DNA from: Arctopsyche grandis
Lineage: Eukaryota; Arthropoda; Insecta; Trichoptera; Hydropsychidae
Reading direction: 5' to 3'
DNA length: 64,000 nucleotides
Assembly: GCF_051622035.1 (NCBI RefSeq)
Contig: NC_135358.1
Span: 13,888,001 to 13,952,000 of the forward strand
The position numbers and the translations under genes are program-made. Positions within the stretch are counted from its first letter, which is position 1, and each line of letters opens with the position of its first letter. Positions 56,501 through 64,000 of the stretch are shown in pieces. The notes beneath the pieces are model-generated. The model did not search any database. It was not told the origin of the DNA and was given only the letters and a program-made list of their open reading frames with translations.

Positions 56501-59287
56501 ATAATAATATCCAAAATTATGTTCACAAAAAATATTTATTTATTTATTTACTTTATTACATACATTGTATGTGCCATGTGAGGAAATACAAATAAAAAAA
56601 TTCAAACATAATAAAAAAAGAATAAATACAATAGAATATAATATAGACATCTAAGGAAGAAAAACCAATAATTACGAAAAATAAAATTAAATATATTTCA
56701 TTAATACAACAATTGTCAAATAAAAAATGCGTTTTACGACAATGATGCAACAAGTTCAAATGTTCAGAAAACACCAATTTTTAAAACGTTTCGGGAGATG
56801 AAAATGAAATAATATATGGAATACATACATATAATCAGGGACGTCATTTGGAGGGGGGGGTATGGGGGGGCACTCGCCCCCCCTAAATTTAGAAATAGTG
56901 TGAATTTGGAAAATATTATGATTTTAATGATAAATGAAATACTATGGATCTATGAATGCTACGTTTATTTATTATGTCTTGGGTAGCTTAGTGGCCAATA
57001 AAATAATCACTTCAATAAGCTACTTTGAAAAAAAAGATTTTATGATTTCGTATATTTTCTATATACGAATATATATTTTCTTTTTTGAATGGTATGCTTT
57101 GGGTAAAATTCTTATAAATTTTTTGACCCATGGAGCGAATTGTTAAAAAGGTTTCGCCTTACTTTATTTTATCTCAGAAACATGTGTAACTTATAATTTT
57201 CTGAAAGTTCGTGTTTATTGTTTGTTTTCATGAAAGGTTTTAAATCAATATTTTACTGAATCGTTTCAATCCGAACTGATTTTATTGCGGACTCTCAGAA
57301 AACAACGAATGAGATGGATTTAATTTTCATATGTAACGAACTTGCTCCAAAAGAAAGATTTTGTTTTTTAATAAAATTTCATTCTGACCAAAACCTTATC
57401 AAGTTAGTACATGAATAAGTATATGGACTTGATACGTTAAGGGGTGTGGAAAAACCGTGTGGTCACAACATTTTTTAATTTTCTTAGAAGAAAAAATCCC
57501 AATTCCGGATAGTTAAATTAAATATATTTTTTTATTATTTTCATCACTATGATACAAGGATTATACTTGAATTTTGTCGTGAAGAGCACACATATTTAAA
57601 GAGTAGAAAAAAAATAGTGTGAATGAGTCAAAAACTCGAGTTCGAATTTTCGCATGATCACAAAACTTAATATATTGTTACTACGTGCATAGATAAAGTA
57701 AAAAGACAGTCGGTAGAAATTAAGTTAAGTGATACAGTTTGATTTGTCTGCGGCGCCTTTTTGCCTTTCTGCATAATACGAAATATGAATTTGAATATTT
57801 GAAAATTTTTATCTTTATAACCACTTAATATTGTAATATATTATAATAATATGAACAAAAAACACATGTTGTATATGGAAATAATAGGAAAATGAAATAT
57901 TATAAAAATAATTATTTTATCTAATGTCTAAAATAATGAATTTTTATTTTTCCAATTTCTCTTTATAATGTTTCAAAAATAAGCTTATTTTTTCATATTT
58001 TATAACTCAATAAGGTGTATGCAAAGTATAATTTCCATTTTTATTTTGATATATATACATATATATGTATGTAAAAAATATTTTTTGAAAAAAATTCAAC
58101 TTGACCAATTTTTTCCTCCCCCTCCCCCCTAAGAAAAAGCTGAAATGACGTCCCTGCATATAATGCATATATTCCTGTATAATCGGAAATAAGCTTGTAA
58201 CACGTTTATAAAATTTTCAATGAAAATTGGAAAAGTGCATAATCTTACGGTCAAACTGAGTTTTCCTCGTAAGCATGTTACAAGTTTATCGCCGATTTAT
58301 AATTTAAAGGTGGAAAATAAGTCACTTTCATTTTAATTTAGTGAACACGTTCAGTATTTTTTGACATTTTTCGTAACGAACCGTTATTAGAGATGATGCT
58401 ATCGCACTTGTCACGGATTGATTTTTTTGCCCGATTGATATCAAGTTCCAGATAGGTAGTTGAAAATTAGTAATGTTTATCGTATACTTAAACACTAGGT
58501 ACACTAACTGATAATCCAACAGTCACTTTTGTATGCATATTACACGCAATATGAGTTTCGGGAAAATTTATCACCTTTAGGCCGAATACTATGATATTAT
58601 GTGTAATCAGTATGGGGATTTTCATATATTCAATAATAATACAAATATGTATTCATATTTTTTATTATCAAACTTCTGTTATAATACAAAAAGGTATATA
58701 GATGTTATACTGATCAGTGTATTTTTTGGTTTTAAAATTTTTCATTTCAAGCTTGTTTTTCATAACATTTATTACAAATAACATGTTATATTATATTTAA
58801 GATTCATGCGCAGTATTTTTATTATTACAAGCCTGTTCTAAGCTTGCCTTCGCTCGTTCCTCTGACAACATTTGGATTTGTTTACTATTGGTATGTAAAG
58901 TAATGAAAAAATATTAAAATATGTAAAAATTCAAATATGCATTTTCCAATGATATTCCTACAGAATTACTTATTTATATACATTAATGTTGGTTTAAAAA
59001 TAAGACGTGAAAACGAAATTAAACTAAACTATTTTCTATGCCTTCTATAAATCTACCATTTTATACACACATACAGTAATTAAAGAATTACTGGCGTTTG
59101 CAAAACATATATTATTCACAATTTGATTAATTACCTGTGATTCTGGTTGGACATTTGAGGTCTGCCGTGGGATGAGAATCATCTTGTGGACACACGCAAA
59201 TGTGGGTGGAATTTGGTAAGTTCCTACAGGCCGGTTCTGTTCCGCAAATACCTGGACTACAGCCTCCAGGTTGAGGTTTCCTCCATT
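52875..59287 (-). CDS. Receptor tyrosine kinase, Trk/MuSK/Ror group, 3' seven exons (partial)
   Basis: Seven exons on the minus strand (59135-59287, 55719-55810, 55461-55625, 54542-54713, 54033-54191, 53648-53796, 52875-53564), all with GT/AG borders and matching phases. Order of the product: juxtamembrane EGF-like module, Ser/Thr-rich stalk, one transmembrane helix, a short cytoplasmic stretch with NPQY, a full kinase domain and a tail ending in TAG. The kinase has [21 protein letters not shown] and the activation-loop tyrosines DVYTCDYYK. This is the membrane receptor class that autophosphorylates and recruits PTB/SH2 adaptors. The GG after the loop tyrosines and the NPQY before the kinase resemble Trk most; Ror or MuSK cannot be excluded. 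The signal peptide and distal ectodomain exons were not found and should lie to the right, probably outside the window. Confidence 0.9.
53648..53796 (-). CDS. RTK exon: kinase hinge region
   Basis: 149 bp, completes a codon split 1/2 with the previous exon. Contains [16 protein letters not shown], the hinge and start of helix D, followed by the kinase-insert-like [17 protein letters not shown]. Donor CAG/GTATAA; acceptor TTTGCAG. Confidence 0.9.
54033..54191 (-). CDS. RTK exon: VAIK lysine and helix C
   Basis: 159 bp. Contains [12 protein letters not shown] with the ATP-anchoring lysine and [19 protein letters not shown] with the helix-C glutamate, then ILTLIGIVG. Donor GTAAGT at the left edge; acceptor ATTTTAG at the right. 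Confidence 0.9.
54542..54713 (-). CDS. RTK exon: NPQY juxtamembrane segment and glycine loop
   Basis: 172 bp beginning in phase 0 with [12 protein letters not shown]. It holds NPQY about 25 residues before the glycine loop [16 protein letters not shown] tyrosines at this place are PTB-adaptor docking sites in Trk (Shc) and MuSK (Dok7). Confidence 0.9.
55461..55625 (-). CDS. RTK exon: transmembrane helix
   Basis: 165 bp, phase 0 on both sides. The hydrophobic run [20 protein letters not shown] is followed by CCWKWK, a typical stop-transfer border, and a basic cytoplasmic stretch [11 protein letters not shown]. Short intron of 93 bp to the next upstream exon. Confidence 0.9.
55719..55810 (-). 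CDS. RTK exon: extracellular stalk
   Basis: 92 bp encoding a Pro- then Thr-rich linker, [14 protein letters not shown] then [14 protein letters not shown], with two potential N-glycosylation sites (NNTS, NIS). It joins the EGF-like exon through a split Val codon. Confidence 0.85.
56010..56083. repeat. ATATGTATAC-type microsatellite
   Basis: Alternating purine/pyrimidine run built on TATATATGTATAC and CATACATATA in the large kinase intron. Similar short runs recur at about 58055-58075, 59400-59425 and 62705-62765. Confidence 0.75.
56530..56645 (-). repeat. Probable non-LTR retrotransposon 3' tail
   Basis: On the minus strand it ends with GTAATAAAGTAAATAAATAAA, a TAAA-type tail like those of CR1/Jockey-type elements, preceded by CTCACATGGCACATACAATG. 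No coding sequence is attached. Confidence 0.4.
56828..58164. mobile_element. hAT-type DNA transposon, non-autonomous or decayed, in an RTK intron
   Basis: The element occupies 56836-58156 (1321 bp) with 14-bp perfect terminal inverted repeats CAGGGACGTCATTT and identical 8-bp flanking duplications CATATAAT (56828-56835 and 58157-58164). The CAGGG terminus and 8-bp duplication are diagnostic of the hAT superfamily. Next to the termini are G-rich (left) and C-rich (right) subterminal runs. The interior is AT-rich. The longest plus open frame (56934-57146, 70 residues) shows no transposase motif I recognise, so the element is probably mobilised in trans or is dead. Confidence 0.88.
59135..59287 (-). 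CDS. RTK exon: EGF-like module
   Basis: 153 bp with six cysteines spaced C-x4-C-x5-C-x9-C-x-C-x12-C, an EGF-like pattern, and an N-glycosylation site in LPNSTHIC. Donor ACAG/GTAATT; acceptor TTCGACAG. It is separated from the stalk exon by a 3.3-kb intron. Most upstream exon I could find. Confidence 0.82.
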
Positions 59288-59743
59288 CTGTCGAAGACAA
59301 CAAAACTATGTGTTAAGCAAATTCAAACAATTCTACTAATTGGCTTACTAAATAAATATATGTTTCCAAATGGAGAGAGGTAAATTTGCGTTCTATTTAT
59401 ACATGTATGTACGTACATACATATGTGCTTGTTCATATTTATATTTGATTTAATTCAGCTGTAGTATCCAATTATATGCTATATCCTTATCTGAAGACAA
59501 AAATATAATTATGGCAGTAATCTGTAGAACTCTATGCGCGTTAAGTGTTTTTTATGTGGGTATTGGGGTTACCAACTATTTTTGAGACAATTTTGGGATC
59601 TGTAGCCTGACAAAATAATTAAATGTAAACAAAATATTCCTTAAATATTCCCTAAAATCCTTACCTAGTTTTAATAACAAACACATACATATATCTCACG
59701 GTATCGTAATTTACTTAGTATGTAAACTGGAAAGATATTGGAG

Positions 59744-60221
59744 TAGGGATCCCAAACATTCGAATGTCGAATATGGATTTGGTAAAATATTGGAATAGTC
59801 GAATATATTATATATAAGGCTACAGAAGAATTATGTTCTTTTCGTGAAAAAATAATTTCACACTTCTGATCAGTAAGACATGGCTATATGGCTAGTGTAA
59901 ATAATTTTGCAATATTACTATATTTTTAATAAAACAATGAAATAATGTAGCTTCTGAAAATTCATTATTATTGTCATGTAGTTTTAATTTTAAGCAAGTA
60001 ATTGTAAAAGTAGATCACCTCAGTATGTAATGTAACAAATACACGTTCTCAATTTATAATTAGTAGTGATAGATTAATATTTATGGTTAGAAAATTTGAA
60101 TTTTAATACAATATTGAAAAAAAAACAAATAATATTCGAATAATTTTATAAATATTCGAATTTATGAATATTGAAAAAGGATCGAATATTCGAGTATTTG
60201 ATTGGGAACCCTAGATTAGAG
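59744..60221. mobile_element. hAT-like MITE
   Basis: 470 bp (59744-60213) with imperfect terminal inverted repeats TAGGGATCCCAAACATTCGA and, at the other end in reverse, TAGGGTTCCCAATCAAATAC. The ends are rich in TTCGAATATTCGA-type palindromes. Flanking octamers TATTGGAG and GATTAGAG match at six of eight positions, consistent with a decayed 8-bp target duplication. No coding capacity. Confidence 0.65.
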
Positions 60222-60377
60222 TTTAGAGGCAAGAGGCTCCCCGCAAAAAAAAAATTGAAAAAAATTTTCAACCGCCCGAGTAGTGCCGAGAAATTCGACT
60301 AGTGTTACACATAATAAAATTACTAAATAAATCTGTGATTTTGTATTTTACATAGTATATAATAATTGTCTAATACA

Positions 60378-60420
60378 GCGGTTCCCAACCTGTGGTACGC
60401 GAAAAAAATCAGTAATGGCG
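60378..60420 (+). repeat. Possible hAT-like terminus, truncated
   Basis: CAGCGGTTCCCAACCTGTGG resembles the common hAT/MITE terminus CAGNGGTTCCCAACC. No matching inverted end was found nearby, so only one end seems to be left. Confidence 0.35.
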
Positions 60421-60653
60421 GACATGCAGGAATGAATGATTTACAATCTAATTGAAGTATGACTAAATAGTATATAAATATATTAAAGTTTGAGCATATT
60501 ATAATTTTTTTTTACCAAAACAGATCTACTACATCTATCTTGTCTTCACATTCCTTACCATGAAAATACTATATATGTAATTACACTTGCAAAAACAAAT
60601 TTCATGAAATACAATCATTTTTATATGGTGGTACAAATTAGCGTTATGTAATA

Positions 60654-60680
60654 CATGCATGCGTGCGTGCGTGTGTACGA
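60654..60680. repeat. GCGT microsatellite
   Basis: Short run GCATGCGTGCGTGCGTGTGT. Confidence 0.7.
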
Positions 60681-61930
60681 AGTACTCGCTGCTACCACCA
60701 TGCTCCGTCTCTTTCTCCACTTGGAATTGTATATCGTGGAAAGAGACGCGGCATATCACTTTGTTCATATAATCGGCCGACAAAAATTAAAGATTTTTTT
60801 CAAAGAAATTAATTAAATTTTAAATTATTAATAATTCCATTGATCCGAATTGCGATATTTTACCGAGTGCACAGTTATATGCACACAGGCTACTAGTATA
60901 TCTAATATACATATATTATAATTTCGAAAGAGACTTTGTACATGATTATTTATTTATTTAAAGTTTAGACCATTGCAGCATTACAAGAATTCCTAATGCG
61001 CCACAATCAATCAAGGTCAAAAATATAACAGAAAAGATGAGAAACAAAATAATAACTAAAGAAACTAGACATGACAAAAATAAAAACAACACATTTAACA
61101 CAACCATAAAAATAATAAGCTATATAATAACGGATAATAATAATAATTACAAATTATGAAAAACAACAAAGAAGGGAATGTCTTATAAAAGAAAAAAGAA
61201 AGAAAAATAAATATAAACATATGTACATATATACACAGACAAAAATTCCACTCATAAATTTCAATTAATCATGAAACAATGATGAATGCAGACTACCAGA
61301 CAAGTAGGTTAAAATAATACCCCACAATTTAAGCTCACTAAGGTGGAAAATATCACATTCAGACTCAGCAGCAACGATTTCATTAAGAAGTAGAATAGCT
61401 CTTGGAATATGAGCCATTCGAAAAAGAACTGTACGAGAATGAGGTACAACCATCAAATGATGATGTCTACCACGCACATAATTATTAGGGACATAAAGTC
61501 CCAACTGTTCCAGCAACAACGGGCATGACGTATTACCACGTAGTAGCTGGAGAACAAAACGAATTAATGAGAAGTTTCTCCGAAGTTCAAAGGAATTATA
61601 CCCAAGCATGCCCATAAGGAAAGGAGTAGGGTAGAGATATGGGTAATACCCATATTCTTTCCTATATAGGAAACGAAGAAATGCTTTTTGCACTTTCTCA
61701 ATCATCAGAGAGTAATTTGCTTCATGCGGATTCCACACAATCGCATTATACTCTAGCTTACTCACAAGTTGAAAAGCAAGCGAGAAGACAAAGGATTGGA
61801 GAATAACCTAGCATATCTCAAAACAAATCCAAGTCGACGAAAGGAAACGTCAGCGACTGTCTTGATCTGGTTGTGAAAGGTGAGTTGAGGATCAAAAGTG
61901 ATACCCAAGTGTCCCTGTTTATCTATTTTT

Positions 61931-62354
61931 GATGATTGTTTACTAATTCAGTTTAAAACTGAATTATTAAACAATAAAAGCTTGAAATCCTTAATGTAAT
62001 TTCTATTTCGTACGATCTTATTATTTCGACAAGTTCTGCTATATTTTTTCAAATATGGGATACACCGTTATCGATCACTGTTAAGCAAGGATAAAATTTG
62101 ACCGAAATTGGTCCAAAGGGTCGTTTTGGTATATATCACTGTCAAGCAAGGATAAACATTACTATAGAATTTCAACGAAACCGCTCCAATGAAAAGATGG
62201 TACCATGTTCATATATACCACACGATCCCGCGTATGTGACCCACGTACACCATATTTTTTCTGTATGTTAAAAACTATCTAAAAAAAATGTCCCACATAC
62301 CGCGCTGTGTGATTTCGCCCTAAAAGGTGGCTATTCTACAACCCTGCACATGCT
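61931..62354. mobile_element. Insert within the Jockey/CR1-like fragment
   Basis: About 424 bp with no RT homology, separating two pieces of the same reverse transcriptase. It starts with a long hairpin (61935-61975) and contains a short direct repeat (ATCACTGTTAAGCAAGGATA and ATCACTGTCAAGCAAGGATA, at about 62075 and 62135). Borders are approximate and I saw no clear target duplication, so the element type is open. Confidence 0.45.
61935..61975. other. 41-bp near-perfect palindrome
   Basis: Arms ATTGTTTACTAATTCAGTTT and AAACTGAATTATTAAACAAT around a central A, with one mismatch. It would form a stable cruciform or RNA hairpin. Confidence 0.85.
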
Positions 62355-62579
62355 TCAACGGAAGACGGATCCAATGGAATATCCGTGACAATAGAGCGAA
62401 TGTGCACGTCCATAGCTCATACTTGCACAATTATTTATATTAATTTCAATGCCTAAACTAGAACTGAACTCCAAGACAGCGTTAATATCAGCTTGAAAGA
62501 GATAGAGTTTGCATGTAGGGTTGAAATGTTTACGTGGGAGCATCGAAAACAAATCAAAGCTTGTATGACGACGATATCG

Positions 62580-62714
62580 ATTTCTTTGAATATTATTTTT
62601 TTCGATTCTAATAAATTTAATAAAATAACAAATGAATGTTTACTATTACATTTTTTTGCCACGTTTAAGCTGTATATATTACAAATACCGAGTGTAGCCG
62701 GGTAAAACCACTAG
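62580..62714 (-). repeat. Dispersed ACTAGTGGTTTTACCCGGC repeat copy
   Basis: Minus-strand sequence begins ACTAGTGGTTTTACCCGGCT, continues CACTCGGTATTTGTAATATA and later ATAGTAAACATTCATTTG. It is homologous to the copy split by the solo LTR at 50219-50705 and to 62980-63062. Confidence 0.6.
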
Positions 62715-62769
62715 TATATGTATATACCTATATACATATATGTGTATATACATACATGTATGTTTTGTT

Positions 62770-62897
62770 TTTGTTATGTCTAATATCGTTAGTTATTATT
62801 TTGTTTCTTTTCTTTTTTGTTATATGTTTGACCATTGTGGTGCATTAGGAATTCCTGTAATGCTAGAATGGTCCAAACTTTAAATAAATAAATAAAA
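62770..62897 (+). repeat. 3' end of a second Jockey/CR1-like copy
   Basis: Closely matches the 3' UTR of the 60946-62520 element in opposite orientation: TTAGTTATTATTTTGTTTCT, GTGCATTAGGAATTCCTGTA, then ATGGTCCAAACTTTAAATAA and a TAAA-type tail. Severely 5'-truncated. Confidence 0.7.
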
Positions 62898-62979
62898 CAA
62901 AGACCATTCGTTGCGTGTGTGTAATTCGTTTCTGATTGGCTGTTGTTAAATATATTTTTTTTATTCAAATAAATATAAT

Positions 62980-63062
62980 AAAAAAAGCAAATGAATGTTT
63001 ACTATTAGATTAGCCATTTGTTTGGGCGGTTTATGCGAAGCTGAGTGAAATAAATATGGTAT
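62980..63062 (-). repeat. Third, diverged copy of the ACCCGGC repeat
   Basis: On the minus strand it has CACTCAGCTTCGCATAAACC then CTAATCTAATAGTAAACATT, in the same order as the 62580-62714 copy. The terminal ACTAGT is not recognisable. Confidence 0.45.
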
Positions 63063-63858
63063 GATACAATATTTTTATTTATGATACAATGAACATATGT
63101 ATAATTTACCAAATATTAATATATGTATGTATCTATAGGAATAGATTATGGATAAAATATAGGTATTTTTACACACAATATAATAATTGTTTAGTTTTAG
63201 ATAGCAGTGTTTTCGTGTGGAATTTTAAATATGAGATAAATTAAAAATATACGTTATAAATCTTGGCGCCAGGGTCAGGTAATGAGTTTGACCCAAACAT
63301 TTTAATTTAATCATTTTAATTATGAAATCATCAAAAATGTTTACACGCAAATTATTTTGAAATGTTAATAAAGTAAAAATTATCTTAATGAATATTCTCA
63401 ATTGTTTATTAATTAAATTCCAATTATGAATATGTAACATTTGTATGCTGTTGTGAAAATTTGACTATAAATAAGCATTAAATATATTAAAATTCTCACT
63501 GACTGAATTTATCCTTTAGTGTTTATGAATTTAAAATGTTCCAACAAAAACTAAAATTACTTTCAATCAAGAGACAGGTGCGGAACATCTGGATATATGT
63601 AGAAGCGAAAGAAAGAAATTTTAAAATATCACGGTGTTTATAACTCTCCACTTTACAGCTCCATTTTATTGATATATTGTCGGTGTGCGGTCGAAAAAAA
63701 ATATTTTATTGTTTTTTATTCTTTTTGTTTTTACGTGGAATTCGAAAAGGAAAACGAGCGCGAAAATAGTAGAAAGGCTGACAATCGAGAAAAACGACCA
63801 ATTTTTCGTATGTACCTATACATATGTATATCTATGTATGTATTTATTATTACTTTAG
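63063..63858. other. AT-rich sequence, no gene recognised
   Basis: No supportable coding sequence apart from a 64-residue open frame (63669-63863) without motifs. If the exon starting at 63859 is real, part of 63640-63850 could be its promoter or 5' UTR. Confidence 0.45.
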
Positions 63859-64000
63859 GCTGATGCGAAAAATGTAAATTTAGAATTTCTTACGATGGAC
63901 CTAATGGAAAACTTTAATAAATGTCCTGTGCTTCCAAATAACCGATTTATCTCGACAAAAAACTTGGAAAAGTTGATCCTTGTATTGTGTGGTAGGATAA
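63859..64000 (+). CDS. Possible first coding exon of an unrecognised gene, cut by the window end
   Basis: A splice acceptor-like TATTATTACTTTAG is followed by 36 in-frame bases and ATG at 63895. The frame stays open to the last base: MDLMENFNKCPVLPNNRFIS, then TKNLEKLILVLCGRI. Base composition is less AT-rich than the flank. I do not recognise the protein. With only about 35 codons visible, this could be chance. Confidence 0.3.

Larger units (their letters stand above)
60946..62520 (-). pseudogene. Jockey/CR1-like non-LTR retrotransposon 3' part, interrupted
   Basis: On the minus strand: an RT thumb fragment at about 62355-62520 (FQADINAVLEFSSSLGIEI, NNCASMSYGR); then, after an insert, HLGITFDPQLTFHNQIKTVA and FRRLGFVLRYARLF (61766-61915); then a frame break; then SKLEYNAIVWNPHEANYSLM to the stop near 61265. 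A 3' UTR ends in TTTAAATAAATAAATAAT at about 60946. The upstream endonuclease and RT palm are missing. Thumb and C-terminal motifs fit the Jockey/CR1 group in my reading; exact clade uncertain. It is non-functional. Confidence 0.75.

Noticed and set aside
60535..60783. 82-residue minus open frame as an upstream RTK exon
   Set aside because: No cysteine-rich or receptor-like pattern, no fitting splice sites or phase to join the EGF-like exon.

Overview
The window looks like insect (arthropod) nuclear DNA. The evidence is TTAGG-type telomere-like motifs, an R1-clade non-LTR retrotransposon, BEL/Pao LTR retrotransposons, hAT-type DNA transposon remnants, abundant ATACATATGTA-type microsatellites, and a split receptor tyrosine kinase gene with small AT-rich introns. 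I see nothing bacterial. The insect order cannot be fixed from the sequence alone.

Layout. Positions 1 to about 47,938 are one head-to-tail satellite array, all in the same orientation. The unit is about 85 bp and contains a stretch of TTAGG/TTGGG pentamers. The left end lies outside the window. Three large retroelements interrupt the array and split it into four blocks (1-4742, 8306-16827, 24240-34351, 42365-47938; about 29 kb of satellite in total). The interruptions are a 5'-truncated R1-clade element (4743-8305, 14-bp target duplication, 32-A tail), a BEL/Pao element on the minus strand (16828-24239) and a second BEL/Pao element on the plus strand (34352-42364). Both BEL copies have LTRs of about 230 bp and 5-bp GTTAG target duplications. 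The plus copy has one uninterrupted 1753-residue Gag-Pol frame. The minus copy has lost the catalytic part of its reverse transcriptase, yet the frame stays open.

The array ends abruptly inside a decayed RTE-like reverse transcriptase (47.9-49.1 kb). From 49 to 52.8 kb there are older repeats: an LTR remnant, a related solo LTR with 4-bp duplications, and dispersed repeats with an ACCCGGC terminus. From 52,875 to 59,287, on the minus strand, lie the last seven recognised exons of a receptor tyrosine kinase: a juxtamembrane EGF-like module, one membrane helix, an NPQY motif and a complete Trk/MuSK/Ror-type kinase domain. Its 5' exons were not found and are probably beyond the window. A 1.3-kb hAT-type element with perfect 8-bp duplications sits in its 3.3-kb intron. 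From 59.7 kb to the end there are a hAT-like MITE, a Jockey/CR1-like RT fragment split by an insert, further repeat ends, and a possible first coding exon on the plus strand running off the right edge.

Apart from the kinase and the possible edge exon I see no host genes. No tRNA, rRNA or CRISPR was recognised. Exon limits were placed by eye from GT/AG sites and reading-frame continuity; element limits come from target duplications and terminal sequence.
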